A stretch of 9,091 nt of DNA from Desulfuromonadales bacterium (GCA_015688915.1 JAATGX010000288.1:1-9091), one strand, 5' to 3'; positions 1-5,820 are shown, counted from the stretch's first letter. Program-made: numbers and translations. Notes: a model not told the origin generated them from the letters alone.

Positions 1-123
1 CTGGTTGAGCGTTTCTTTCAGAAACTTAAAAACTACCGAAGAATTGCCACACGATATGAGCGCCTAGCCAGAAACTACACTGCAATGCTGGCTCTGGTGG
101 CAACAGTCATATGGTTGGCATAA
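1..123 (+). CDS. IS5-family transposase, C-terminal end (partial)
   Basis: The window opens inside an open frame that runs 40 codons to a TAA at 121-123. The peptide begins LVERFFQKLKNYRRIATRYE. This matches the C-terminal part of the DDE domain of IS5-family (IS427-like) transposases, where the last catalytic Glu lies in a 'VER.F..LK..R.I.TRY' context. Glu3 and Lys10 are separated by six residues, as in the family's E-(6)-K signature. The rest of the gene lies upstream of the window, so whether the element is intact cannot be judged. The enzyme would cut and join the ends of its own element during transposition. The AT-richer composition fits a mobile origin. Family assignment is fairly sure; the subgroup is not. 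Confidence 0.8.
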   Translation: MVERFFQKLKNYRRIATRYERLARNYTAMLALVATVIWLA

Positions 124-137
124 TTGAGAACAATACC
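1..137 (+). mobile_element. IS5-like insertion sequence, right end
   Basis: One base-pair after the transposase stop comes TTGAGAACAATACC (124-137), and CTAG follows at 137-140. IS5-group elements insert at short YTAR-type targets, and their termini lie close to the transposase stop, so the end of the element is placed near 136-138. The other terminus is outside the window, so the inverted repeat and target duplication cannot be confirmed. The exact boundary is an inference. Confidence 0.5.
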
Positions 138-163
138 TAGGCAAGACTCCCAACGATCGGCAC

Positions 164-188
164 GACCGGGCCGAAAAGCCGCCCGGTC
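164..188. repeat. GC-rich hairpin after the IS end
   Basis: GACCGGGC (164-171) and GCCCGGTC (181-188) form a perfect 8-bp stem with a 9-base loop. No run of T follows on either strand, so it is not a classic intrinsic terminator, although it could slow read-through from the transposase gene towards the antitoxin. The rest of 138-260 shows no gene; TTGATCAA at 220-227 is an isolated palindrome. Confidence 0.45.
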
Positions 189-260
189 AGCCTCATTACC
201 GTTAATAACCACCACGAAATTGATCAATCTCTGCATCGATGACATTGAATAATTGCCACC

Positions 261-276
261 TGATGTCTTGTGATGT
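261..276 (+). promoter_or_regulatory. Possible antitoxin operator (TGATGT direct repeats)
   Basis: TGATGT occurs at 261-266 and again at 271-276, one helical turn apart, just upstream of the -10 box of the toxin-antitoxin promoter. Ribbon-helix-helix antitoxins usually repress their own operon by binding short repeated half-sites, so the position is right. The match to any specific operator is unknown. Confidence 0.3.
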
Positions 277-281
277 ACAGT

Positions 282-306
282 GCTATAAAAGATACCAATA
301 GGGAGG
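282..306 (+). promoter_or_regulatory. Extended -10 promoter and strong RBS of the toxin-antitoxin operon
   Basis: TATAAA (284-289) is preceded by TG at 281-282 and one base (283), giving an extended -10 element. No good -35 box stands 16-18 bases upstream, as is usual for extended -10 promoters. Transcription would begin near 295. The Shine-Dalgarno sequence GGGAGG (301-306) lies six bases before the antitoxin ATG and decides that start. Confidence 0.5.
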
Positions 307-312
307 TCTTCT

Positions 313-585
313 ATGGGAAGCAGACAGCTGGGTCTCAGGCTTGACGAAGCCGATAGCATGAACCTGAAGCGGATTGCTCAACGTGAAGGGCGCAATGAGC
401 AGGATGTAATTCGGGATTCGTTACGGATGTATGTGCGCAGTGCTGACGAACAAAAGGAGTTTTTCGAGTCAGTGGAACGTGGATGGTACGAACTTCATTC
501 GGGTCTCGGTACTGTTGTTGCGGAAGATGATACATTTTTCGACTCCGTAAGAAAAGAGCTTCGGAATGTCAAAACATCCGCTTAA
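313..585 (+). CDS. Type II antitoxin, ribbon-helix-helix (CopG/ParD-like)
   Basis: A 90-residue acidic protein. Residues 4-41 have the ribbon-helix-helix pattern: a short strand (RQLGLRLDEAD), then two helices with a turn at about residues 26-29 (EGRN), ending in a hydrophobic DSLRMYV helix. Such a domain dimerises and binds DNA to repress its own operon. The C-terminal half (about 45-90) is rich in Asp and Glu and is likely the part that wraps and blocks the toxin. The start is fixed by the GGGAGG ribosome binding site six bases upstream. The last 20 bases overlap the downstream toxin gene, the usual sign of translational coupling in antitoxin-toxin pairs. The family is inferred from domain pattern and context; a more exact ParD assignment is uncertain. 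Confidence 0.8.
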   Translation: MGSRQLGLRLDEADSMNLKRIAQREGRNEQDVIRDSLRMYVRSADEQKEFFESVERGWYELHSGLGTVVAEDDTFFDSVRKELRNVKTSA

Positions 586-913
586 ACGTTCTCTGGAATA
601 TCAATCACGAGTCAGGCACTATGCGGGGAATTTGGCTGAGCGCTATCGGGTTGAAGTTGCGGATGCTTTTCTGGATCGCATAGAATCCGCTGAAAAATTT
701 CTCTATGACAACAATCTTGCAGGTACTGATGCTCCCTATCTACTCGCCGGTCAACAGGCAGTGCTGAAAGAGTTGTACATCGATTCCGGGCCGGTCAAAT
801 ACTGCATCATCTATGAGGTGACCGAGGATTATGTCGGACTTATTTCTCTGTGGCACGGAGTTGGCTCACGGAAATCGGATATGCTGGTAAGGCTGTGGGG
901 AATGAATCGATAG
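566..913 (+). CDS. Type II toxin, RelE/ParE superfamily
   Basis: A 115-residue protein with the RelE/ParE pattern: an N-terminal helical hairpin (about residues 10-50, SLEYQSRVRHYAGNLAERYR and following), then a strand-rich C-terminal half. That half contains VLKELYIDSG, VKYCIIYEV and VGLISLWHGVGSRKSD, like the late strands of ParE toxins. Such toxins either poison DNA gyrase (ParE) or cut mRNA on the ribosome (RelE); the sequence alone does not say which. The gene begins inside the end of the antitoxin gene (20-base overlap) and has only a weak ribosome binding site (AAGAGCT), so it probably depends on coupled translation. The stop is TAG at 911-913. Low GC and closeness to an IS end suggest horizontal transfer. 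It looks full-length. Confidence 0.8.
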   Translation: MSKHPLKRSLEYQSRVRHYAGNLAERYRVEVADAFLDRIESAEKFLYDNNLAGTDAPYLLAGQQAVLKELYIDSGPVKYCIIYEVTEDYVGLISLWHGVGSRKSDMLVRLWGMNR

Positions 914-915
914 AA

Positions 916-1000
916 ATGTTCCATTTGGGGGAATCACCGGTTCATATGTGTGTGCGTGAACCGGTTAATAACGATGTTGAAAGAGGAACTGATGGAACAT
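916..1000. repeat. Two nested perfect inverted repeats
   Basis: The outer pair is ATGTTCCAT (916-924) with ATGGAACAT (992-1000), 67 bases apart. Inside it lies ACCGGTTCA (936-944) with TGAACCGGT (957-965), with a 12-base loop. Both stems are 9 bp and perfect. In RNA they could form a stem on a stem just after the toxin gene. The outer right arm contains the ATG at 992 of a small ORF. No T-run follows, so a simple terminator is unlikely. Confidence 0.55.
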
Positions 1001-1075
1001 ACACTCAATTCCAACAGTCCACTTAGGGATAGGTATTTTGAAATTGGCATGGGTGACAATCGTGTACATGGGTAA
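992..1075 (+). CDS. Small ORF, 27 codons, with a good RBS (uncertain)
   Basis: An ATG at 992 is preceded by AAGAGGAA (981-988), with GAGG five bases before the start. The frame stops at TAA 1073-1075 and encodes MEHTLNSNSPLRDRYFEIGM followed by GDNRVHG. I do not recognise the peptide. It could be a real small protein, or the 5' stub of a gene that lost its body when the accessory DNA joined the GC-rich chromosome at about 1090. An in-frame ATG at 974 gives 33 codons but has no better start signal. The start codon lies in the right arm of an inverted repeat, so translation could be masked by RNA folding. One short ORF in AT-richer DNA may be chance. Confidence 0.25.
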   Translation: MEHTLNSNSPLRDRYFEIGMGDNRVHG

Positions 1076-1107
1076 TAAGTACATCGCCAAGCGGCCATCC
1101 AACAAAC

Positions 1108-3060
1108 CTACCCCGACAACCCTTCCCACTCCCGGTACAGCTCCTCCAGCCGCTGGTTGAGCGCCACGTGCCGTTCCCCGGCCTCGGCGCCCCGCTCGGG
1201 ATCGTCGAAGAAACCGGGGGCGTTCATCTCCGACTCCAACCGGGCAATCTCTTTCTCGGTGCGGCCGATCTCTCCCTCAATCTCTCCCAGCCTTTTCAGG
1301 AGGTTCTGTTCCTCCCGCTTGCGCTGCTTCTCTTCTTCACGTCCCCTCTTGCGATCTTCCTTCTCCGGCAGCGGCGAGGGTGCGGCAGCCTGGGCTTCGG
1401 CTATCCTGGGCGATGAATGATTGCCAGCCAAGGGCCGAGGACCGGAAACGGTCGCGGCAATCCCTTCCCTCTTTTCCAGGTAATACTCGTAATCGCCGTA
1501 ATAATTCTCCAGCTTCCCACCCTCAACCTCCACGATCCGTGTGGCCAAGCCATTGACGAAATAACGGTCATGCGAGACGAACACCACCGTGCCGTCGAAC
1601 CCCTTGAGCGCGTCCAGCAGCACCTCCTTGCTGAACAGGTCCAGGTGGTTGGTCGGTTCGTCCATGAGCAGCAGGTTGGACGGGCGCAGCAGCATCTTGG
1701 CCAGGGCCAGGAGGTTGCGCTCGCCGCCGGAGAGCACCCCGACCTTTTTGTGGATATCGTCCCCGGAAAAGAGGAATGCCCCCAGGATGTCCCGCAGCCG
1801 CGGCACCATGGCGTAGGGGGCGTCGGCGTACAACTCCTCGTAGGCGGTGCGGCCGGAGTCCAGCACGCTGGCCTGGTCCTGGGCGAAATAGTCCATGACC
1901 ACGTTATGTCCCACGATCCGTTCCCCTGCCTGGAATTCCGCACCCGCCAGGACCGACATCAGGGTCGATTTGCCGGCCCCGTTGTGCCCCACCAGGGCGA
2001 TGCGCTCCCCCTTTTCGGCTGTGAAGTCGATGCGGTTCAACACGGTATGGCTGCCGTAGGATTTGGCCAGCCCCCGCAACTCCATGACGGTCTTGCCGCT
2101 CTTGGGGCCTTCCGGGAAATGGAAACGGATCCGCTTCCGCTCCGGCGGCAGCACGATCCGTTCAACCTTTTCCAACTGCTTGATGCGCGACTGGACCAGG
2201 GAAGCCTTGTTGGCCTGGTAACGGAAACGCCGGATAAAGTCCTCGGCCTTTTCCACCTCTTCATCCTGGATGCGCTTGGCCTCCCGCAGGGCCGATACCC
2301 GCTCCTCGCGCTGGTCGAGATAACGGGAATAGCTGCAATGGTAGTCGCTGATGGCGTGGTTCCAGACCTCGGCGATGCGGCTGCATACCCGGTCCATGAA
2401 GAAACGGTCGTGGGAGACCAGGATCACCGAGCCGGGATAGGAGCAGAGGTATTCCTCCAGCCAGTTGCGGGCCTCGATGTCCAGGTGGTTGGTCGGCTCG
2501 TCCAGGAGCAGCACGTCCGGCCGTTGCAGCAGCAGCCGCGCCAGGGCGATGCGCATCTGCCAGCCGCCGGAGAACTCGCCGCAGTCCCGGTGCCAGTCGG
2601 ACGCGGAGAATCCCAGCCCCTTGAGCACCGTGCCGATCTCCGCCTCCATGGTATAACCGCCGCCGTGACGGAACTGCTCCTGCAACTCGCCATAGCGATG
2701 GAGAAGTTGTTCATGCTCGGGGGAGTCGTGGGCCAGCCGTTCCAGCTCCTGCCCCAGGCGGTGCAACTCCTCCTCCATGGCCAGCAGGTCGCCGAAGGCG
2801 GCCCGGGCCTCGTGGAACAGCATCCGGCCCGTGGTGACGATCCCGTCCTGGGGGAGGTAGGCGGCCTTGGCGCCGCGGGCGAACTGGATCTCGCCGCCGG
2901 TGGCTTCGGTGAGCCCGGCGATGATCCGCATCAGGGTCGATTTGCCGGCCCCGTTCTCACCCACCAAGGCCACCCGTTCACTCTTTTTCAAGTGCCAGGA
3001 GATGTTGGTGAAAAGCGGGGTGCCGGCAAAATCTTTGGAGAGGTTGATCAGTTGGAGCAT
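1108..3060 (-). CDS. ABC-F family ATPase (YdiF/YheS/Uup-like)
   Basis: A 650-residue soluble protein with two ABC ATPase domains and no membrane segment, the mark of ABC-F proteins. These act at the ribosome's E site in translation or antibiotic protection rather than in transport. First domain: Walker A GENGAGKST (34-42), signature FSGGW (163-167), Walker B and DEPTNHLD (about 182-194), switch SHDR (216-219). Charged linker about 240-320 with FIRRFRYQANKASLVQSRIK, typical of the P-site tRNA interaction motif of the YdiF/YheS group. Second domain: GHNGAGKST (358-366), LSGGE (443-447), LLLMDEPTNHLD, SHDR (496-499). Residues about 565-650 form a charged, probably coiled-coil tail. The start at MLQLINL was chosen because the family begins there; an upstream in-frame ATG at 3144 would add 28 unlike residues. 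Neither start has a Shine-Dalgarno sequence. The exact subgroup is uncertain. Confidence 0.9.
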   Translation of the reverse strand: MLQLINLSKDFAGTPLFTNISWHLKKSERVALVGENGAGKSTLMRIIAGLTEATGGEIQFARGAKAAYLPQDGIVTTGRMLFHEARAAFGDLLAMEEELHRLGQELERLAHDSPEHEQLLHRYGELQEQFRHGGGYTMEAEIGTVLKGLGFSASDWHRDCGEFSGGWQMRIALARLLLQRPDVLLLDEPTNHLDIEARNWLEEYLCSYPGSVILVSHDRFFMDRVCSRIAEVWNHAISDYHCSYSRYLDQREERVSALREAKRIQDEEVEKAEDFIRRFRYQANKASLVQSRIKQLEKVERIVLPPERKRIRFHFPEGPKSGKTVMELRGLAKSYGSHTVLNRIDFTAEKGERIALVGHNGAGKSTLMSVLAGAEFQAGERIVGHNVVMDYFAQDQASVLDSGRTAYEELYADAPYAMVPRLRDILGAFLFSGDDIHKKVGVLSGGERNLLALAKMLLRPSNLLLMDEPTNHLDLFSKEVLLDALKGFDGTVVFVSHDRYFVNGLATRIVEVEGGKLENYYGDYEYYLEKREGIAATVSGPRPLAGNHSSPRIAEAQAAAPSPLPEKEDRKRGREEEKQRKREEQNLLKRLGEIEGEIGRTEKEIARLESEMNAPGFFDDPERGAEAGERHVALNQRLEELYREWEGLSG

Positions 3061-3067
3061 AGGCGCT

Positions 3068-3097
3068 GTTGTAGCATACGAGGCACGCTGTCGGCAA
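3068..3097 (-). promoter_or_regulatory. Possible promoter of the ABC-F gene
   Basis: On the minus strand TTGCCG (3092-3097) and TACAAC (3068-3073) are 18 bases apart, each matching the sigma-70 consensus at four of six positions. Transcription would begin almost at the chosen ATG (3058-3060), which would mean little or no leader. The prediction is weak. Confidence 0.25.
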
Positions 3098-3214
3098 GTG
3101 GCGCTGCGCGGAGGATGATGGGCAGCCCGGGCGGAAGCGACCATGAAAGCACGGGTTCGCGGGAAGGGCAGACCGTGACGCCGGAGAAAAAAAGACTGCG
3201 ATCATTAAGTTTAT

Positions 3215-3243
3215 TTGGCGTAATCGGTTGCTCGTGGTACAGT
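3215..3243 (+). promoter_or_regulatory. Possible sigma-70 promoter of the EAL-HDOD gene
   Basis: TTGGCG (3215-3220) and TACAGT (3238-3243) are 17 bases apart, each matching the consensus at four of six positions. This gives a leader of about 45 bases. AGAGAGGATGG (3275-3285) is the ribosome binding site for the ATG at 3296. Upstream, 3098-3214 shows no other clear element. Confidence 0.35.
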
Positions 3244-3295
3244 TTGCCGGAATAATGGCCAGCAGCTTTGCGACAGAGAGGATGGTTCATCCGGC

Positions 3296-4546
3296 ATGAA
3301 CGGCGCCGCACCGCATCACAACACCTTTTTCCTGGGCAGACAGCCAATCCTGGATTCCCAGCAGGAGATCGTGGGCTATGAACTCCTGTTTCGCTCCACC
3401 GAGAGGAACGTGAGCGAATACGAGAGTCAGAATCGGGCCAGCATGAGCGTCATCGCCAGCACGTTGGCCGATTTCGGTTTCCACGAGGTGCTGGGTGACA
3501 AGCTCGGATTCATCAATGTCACCGAAGAGGTGCTCCTGTCCGACATGGTGGAAATCCTCCCCCACGAGCAAACTATCATCGAACTGCTGGAATCGGTGCG
3601 CCTGACCGACGTGGTGCGCGAACGGTCGAGGGAACTGAAAGCCAAGGGATTCCGCCTCGCCCTCGACGATCATGTCTATGCCCCGGAACACGAGGATCTG
3701 TACCGGCTCGTGGATATCGTCAAGATCGACATCCTGGAGACGTCCCAGGAGATGCTGCCGGAGATCGTCACCGCGTTGCGTCGGTTCCCGGTCAAGCTCC
3801 TGGCGGAGCGTGTGGAAACCGTGGGACAGTTTCAGGATTGCCTGGAACTGGGGTTCGACCTGTTTCAGGGATATTTCTTCGCACGGCCGGTGGTGCTCAA
3901 CCGCAGGGGGCTCGAACCGTCACACATCACCATGCTGCGGCTGCTTTCCTGCCTGCGGGACGAGGCGCACCTGGACGAGATCCAGGATGTATTCCGCACC
4001 GCGCCCGAACTTTCCTACAACCTGCTGAAGCTGGTGAATTCGGTGCATATCGGCCTGCGGGAGAAGATCAAAAACCTCCGTCACGCCATCATGATCCTGG
4101 GAATCGACAAACTGCGCCGCTGGGTGCAACTGGCTACCTTTGCCGGGTCCGACAGCAGAGGGATCGACAACCCGCTGCTGGAAATGGCCGCCGTACGGGG
4201 ACGCCTGATGGAATACCTGGTCATGGAGCGCAGTGGACTTCCCCGCGGCAGCGACCCGGTGGAAGCGGCCTTCATGACCGGCATCCTGTCGCTGATGGAT
4301 ACCCTTTTCGACACATCCCTGGACGAGGTCGTCAAGCACTTGCATCTGAGCGACGAGGTCGTGGACGCCCTGCTCAATCGTGAAGGGGAGCTGGGCATCC
4401 TGCTGGCACTGGCCGAGACACTCGAACGGACCAACTTCGGAGAGGTCCAGGAGCTGGTGGAAAAGACCGATATCCCCCTTGCCCTGCTGCTCGCCGCGCA
4501 GCGGGACGCCTTCAACTGGCGCGCCAGCGTCATGGCCGACAGGTAG
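3296..4546 (+). CDS. EAL-HDOD domain signalling protein (YuxH/CdgJ-like)
   Basis: A 416-residue cytoplasmic protein. Residues about 10-200 form an EAL domain, the fold that binds or cleaves cyclic di-GMP. Residues about 205-395 form an HDOD domain, a degenerate HD output module recognised by APELSYNLLKLVNS and IKNLRHAIMILGI. The EAL signature is YELL (28-31). Positions equal to catalytic or metal ligands are still present: E29, N74, E96, D124-D125, K143, E171 and Q191 (FQGYFFARP). The loop-6 motif DDFGxG is changed to DDHVYA. Many members of this two-domain family are thought to be non-catalytic binders or regulators, for instance of motility. The gene is alone, divergent from the ABC-F gene and convergent with the iron-sulfur gene; the 59-base gap 4547-4605 shows no convincing terminator. 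Domain call secure; activity and target unknown. Confidence 0.9.
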   Translation: MNGAAPHHNTFFLGRQPILDSQQEIVGYELLFRSTERNVSEYESQNRASMSVIASTLADFGFHEVLGDKLGFINVTEEVLLSDMVEILPHEQTIIELLESVRLTDVVRERSRELKAKGFRLALDDHVYAPEHEDLYRLVDIVKIDILETSQEMLPEIVTALRRFPVKLLAERVETVGQFQDCLELGFDLFQGYFFARPVVLNRRGLEPSHITMLRLLSCLRDEAHLDEIQDVFRTAPELSYNLLKLVNSVHIGLREKIKNLRHAIMILGIDKLRRWVQLATFAGSDSRGIDNPLLEMAAVRGRLMEYLVMERSGLPRGSDPVEAAFMTGILSLMDTLFDTSLDEVVKHLHLSDEVVDALLNREGELGILLALAETLERTNFGEVQELVEKTDIPLALLLAAQRDAFNWRASVMADR

Positions 4547-4605
4547 TGACACAAGGATGCCCGCCGAGTCGCCGGAGAATCCGCCGCATCGCCGCCCCGT
4601 AGCCG

Positions 4606-5349
4606 TTACGCCTTGATCTCCCCATGAATGCCGATGGTGATCTCTTTGTAGGGGATCTGCCTGCCGCTGGCCGTCAACGCCTGGCGGGCAGCCATGGCGA
4701 TCCCGCCGCAACAGGGCACCTCCATCTTCAGGACGGTCACGCTTTTGATGTCCGATTTAGAGAACAGCTCGGTCAGTTTTTGCAGGTAAAACTGGTTGTC
4801 ATCCAACTTGGGACATCCCATGACGACCGCGCGCCCCTTGAGGAAGTCCTCGTGATAACCGGCATAGGCCACCGGCACGCAGTCGGCGGTGATCAGCAGG
4901 TCGGCGCCCTGAAAGTAGGCGGCGGTGGTGGAAACCAGGCTGAGTTGCACCGGCCACTGGCCCAACTGGCTTTGGCGGCCGCCGGCCGGCTCGGCGGCCG
5001 ACTCCTGCGGACGGGCAAAGCTCATGGCCCGCGAGCCGGGACAACCGCCACCACCGTGGTGGGGGTGGGGGGGAGGGGCGGCCGGATGGTGGGCCGGGGC
5101 CGGCTTGCCCTGGGCCGACAGGTGTTTTTCCACCGCTATCTCGTCAAACCCATCCGCCTCCCGCTCCTCGACGGTAATGGCGTCCCACGGGCACTCGCCC
5201 AGACAGGCGCCCAGGCCGTCGCACAGATTTTCCGCCGCCAGTCGCGCCTTGCCGTTCACGATGGTGATGGCCCCCTCGGCGCACGACGGGACGCACAATC
5301 CGCAACCATCACATTTATCCTGGTCTATCTTTACGATCTTCCTCAGCAT
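4606..5349 (-). CDS. [4Fe-4S] ferredoxin-domain protein, FrdX-like
   Basis: A 247-residue protein. Residues 1-60 are a two-cluster ferredoxin: C13-x2-C16-x2-C19-x3-C23 is a full [4Fe-4S] site, while the second, C43-x5-C49-x3-C53, lacks one cysteine (L46 in its place). Residues 83-103 are a His/Pro/Gly linker ending in GGGGCPG. The C-terminal half (about 125-247) has TADCVPVAY, GCPKLDD and VPCCGG, giving more cysteines (157, 179, 213, 214) that may bind metal. Proteins of this kind occur in strict anaerobes; as I recall, one is encoded beside the hybrid cluster protein gene (hcp) in Desulfovibrio as frdX. A redox partner role is inferred. The ATG at 5347-5349 is chosen for its AAGGAG ribosome binding site and because the ferredoxin fold begins here. 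It lies 98 bases downstream of the YgbA-like gene, likely in one operon. Confidence 0.8.
   Translation of the reverse strand: MLRKIVKIDQDKCDGCGLCVPSCAEGAITIVNGKARLAAENLCDGLGACLGECPWDAITVEEREADGFDEIAVEKHLSAQGKPAPAHHPAAPPPHPHHGGGGCPGSRAMSFARPQESAAEPAGGRQSQLGQWPVQLSLVSTTAAYFQGADLLITADCVPVAYAGYHEDFLKGRAVVMGCPKLDDNQFYLQKLTELFSKSDIKSVTVLKMEVPCCGGIAMAARQALTASGRQIPYKEITIGIHGEIKA
5041..5091 (-). other. His/Pro/Gly-rich linker with CPG motif
   Basis: Residues 87-103 of the [4Fe-4S] protein contain five His residues (87, 88, 95, 97, 98), several Pro and four Gly before C103-P104. It is a plausible flexible or metal-binding linker between the ferredoxin domain and the C-terminal domain. The plus strand here carries long G runs at 5061-5078. 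Confidence 0.6.
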
Positions 5350-5407
5350 GATGTTCTCCTTACCGATGTTTTTAAAATGATGCCGTATCGCTTTGATCTC
5401 TTGATTT

Positions 5408-5434
5408 CCTCTGTGTCTCCGTGCCGCTGTGGCA
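5408..5434. repeat. Possible fragment of a dispersed 'cctctgtgtctc...gtggc' repeat
   Basis: The gap between the YgbA-like and iron-sulfur genes holds CCTCTGTGTCTCCGTGCC followed by GCTGTGGC. It resembles the 'ccacagagacacagagg' type of simple sequence that recurs between genes in many deltaproteobacterial genomes. Only one copy is visible here, so repetition in the genome is an inference. Confidence 0.3.
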
Positions 5435-5447
5435 GATTTGGCCTGGT

Positions 5448-5801
5448 TTAAAAGAAGTAATGCCAGATATAATCCAGCCTCCCCCGCAACATCAGCTTCA
5501 TCCCCGAGTACGCCATGATCTCCTTCACCTTTGCCAGGTTCGCCTTGTTGTAGCAATGGGTGCGGCACTTTTTGCAGGACGGTTTTTCGGCTTCCAGGGG
5601 GCATTTGATCCGTCTGGTAACGGCGTACCGCATGAATTCCGAACATTCAAGACAGAGACGTCGTTCCCCCAATCCCGCCGGCAGGCTGAATGACTGCCGT
5701 TCCGTCGCGCCATGCCTGCCTTTGCAGTAGACCTCGACGAACTTTCCGATCAGCTTGATATCCTTTTTCTGAAGCTTCGTAAGTGTTTCCATGGTTGTCA
5801 T
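5448..5801 (-). CDS. ygbA: YgbA-family protein (nitrous oxide-stimulated promoter family)
   Basis: A 117-residue cysteine-rich protein of the family named after a nitrous-oxide-stimulated promoter (YgbA). The diagnostic pattern is present: LCLEC (C50, C53), KCPLEAEKPSCKKCRTHCY (C67, C76, C79, C83), then a basic region with KEIMAYSGMKLML, close to E. coli YgbA. The conserved cysteines suggest a metal or iron-sulfur site. In E. coli, ygbA belongs to the NsrR regulon and responds to nitric oxide; its biochemical job is not settled as far as I know. Three starts are close together (5804, 5801, 5792). The one at 5801 has GAGG four bases upstream and is preferred weakly. The gene lies upstream of the [4Fe-4S] gene on the same strand and diverges from mobB. 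Confidence 0.8.
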   Translation of the reverse strand: MTTMETLTKLQKKDIKLIGKFVEVYCKGRHGATERQSFSLPAGLGERRLCLECSEFMRYAVTRRIKCPLEAEKPSCKKCRTHCYNKANLAKVKEIMAYSGMKLMLRGRLDYIWHYFF

Positions 5802-5820
5802 CATGCCTCGCCGGCAGCCG

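Noticed and set aside
201..209. GTTAATAAC occurring at 201-209 and again at 964-972
   Set aside because: A shared 9-mer within about 1 kb is close to chance expectation, and the flanks do not match.
1028..1036. TAGGTATT resembling the reverse complement of the IS end at 132-139
   Set aside because: Only eight bases match before the sequences diverge, and in the AT-richer segment this is expected by chance.
3215..3232. A sigma-54 promoter (TTGG...TTGC) before the EAL-HDOD gene
   Set aside because: The GG and GC pairs are 11 bases apart instead of 10, a spacing that normally abolishes sigma-54 recognition.
1417..3255. A 612-codon open frame on the plus strand, antisense to the ABC-F gene
   Set aside because: The minus-strand frame has all ABC-F motifs. 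The antisense frame has no recognisable domain and is the usual result of GC-rich codon bias.
3145..3295. A cyclic di-GMP (GEMM) riboswitch before the EAL-HDOD gene
   Set aside because: The conserved GEMM core and paired elements are not present.
4571..4584. A small hairpin (CGGA/TCCG) between the convergent EAL-HDOD and iron-sulfur genes as a shared terminator
   Set aside because: The stem is only four base pairs and no T-run follows on either strand.
4624..5451. A 275-codon open frame on the plus strand opposite the [4Fe-4S] gene
   Set aside because: No family resemblance, low-complexity Gly/Arg content, and the minus strand carries clear ferredoxin motifs and an RBS.
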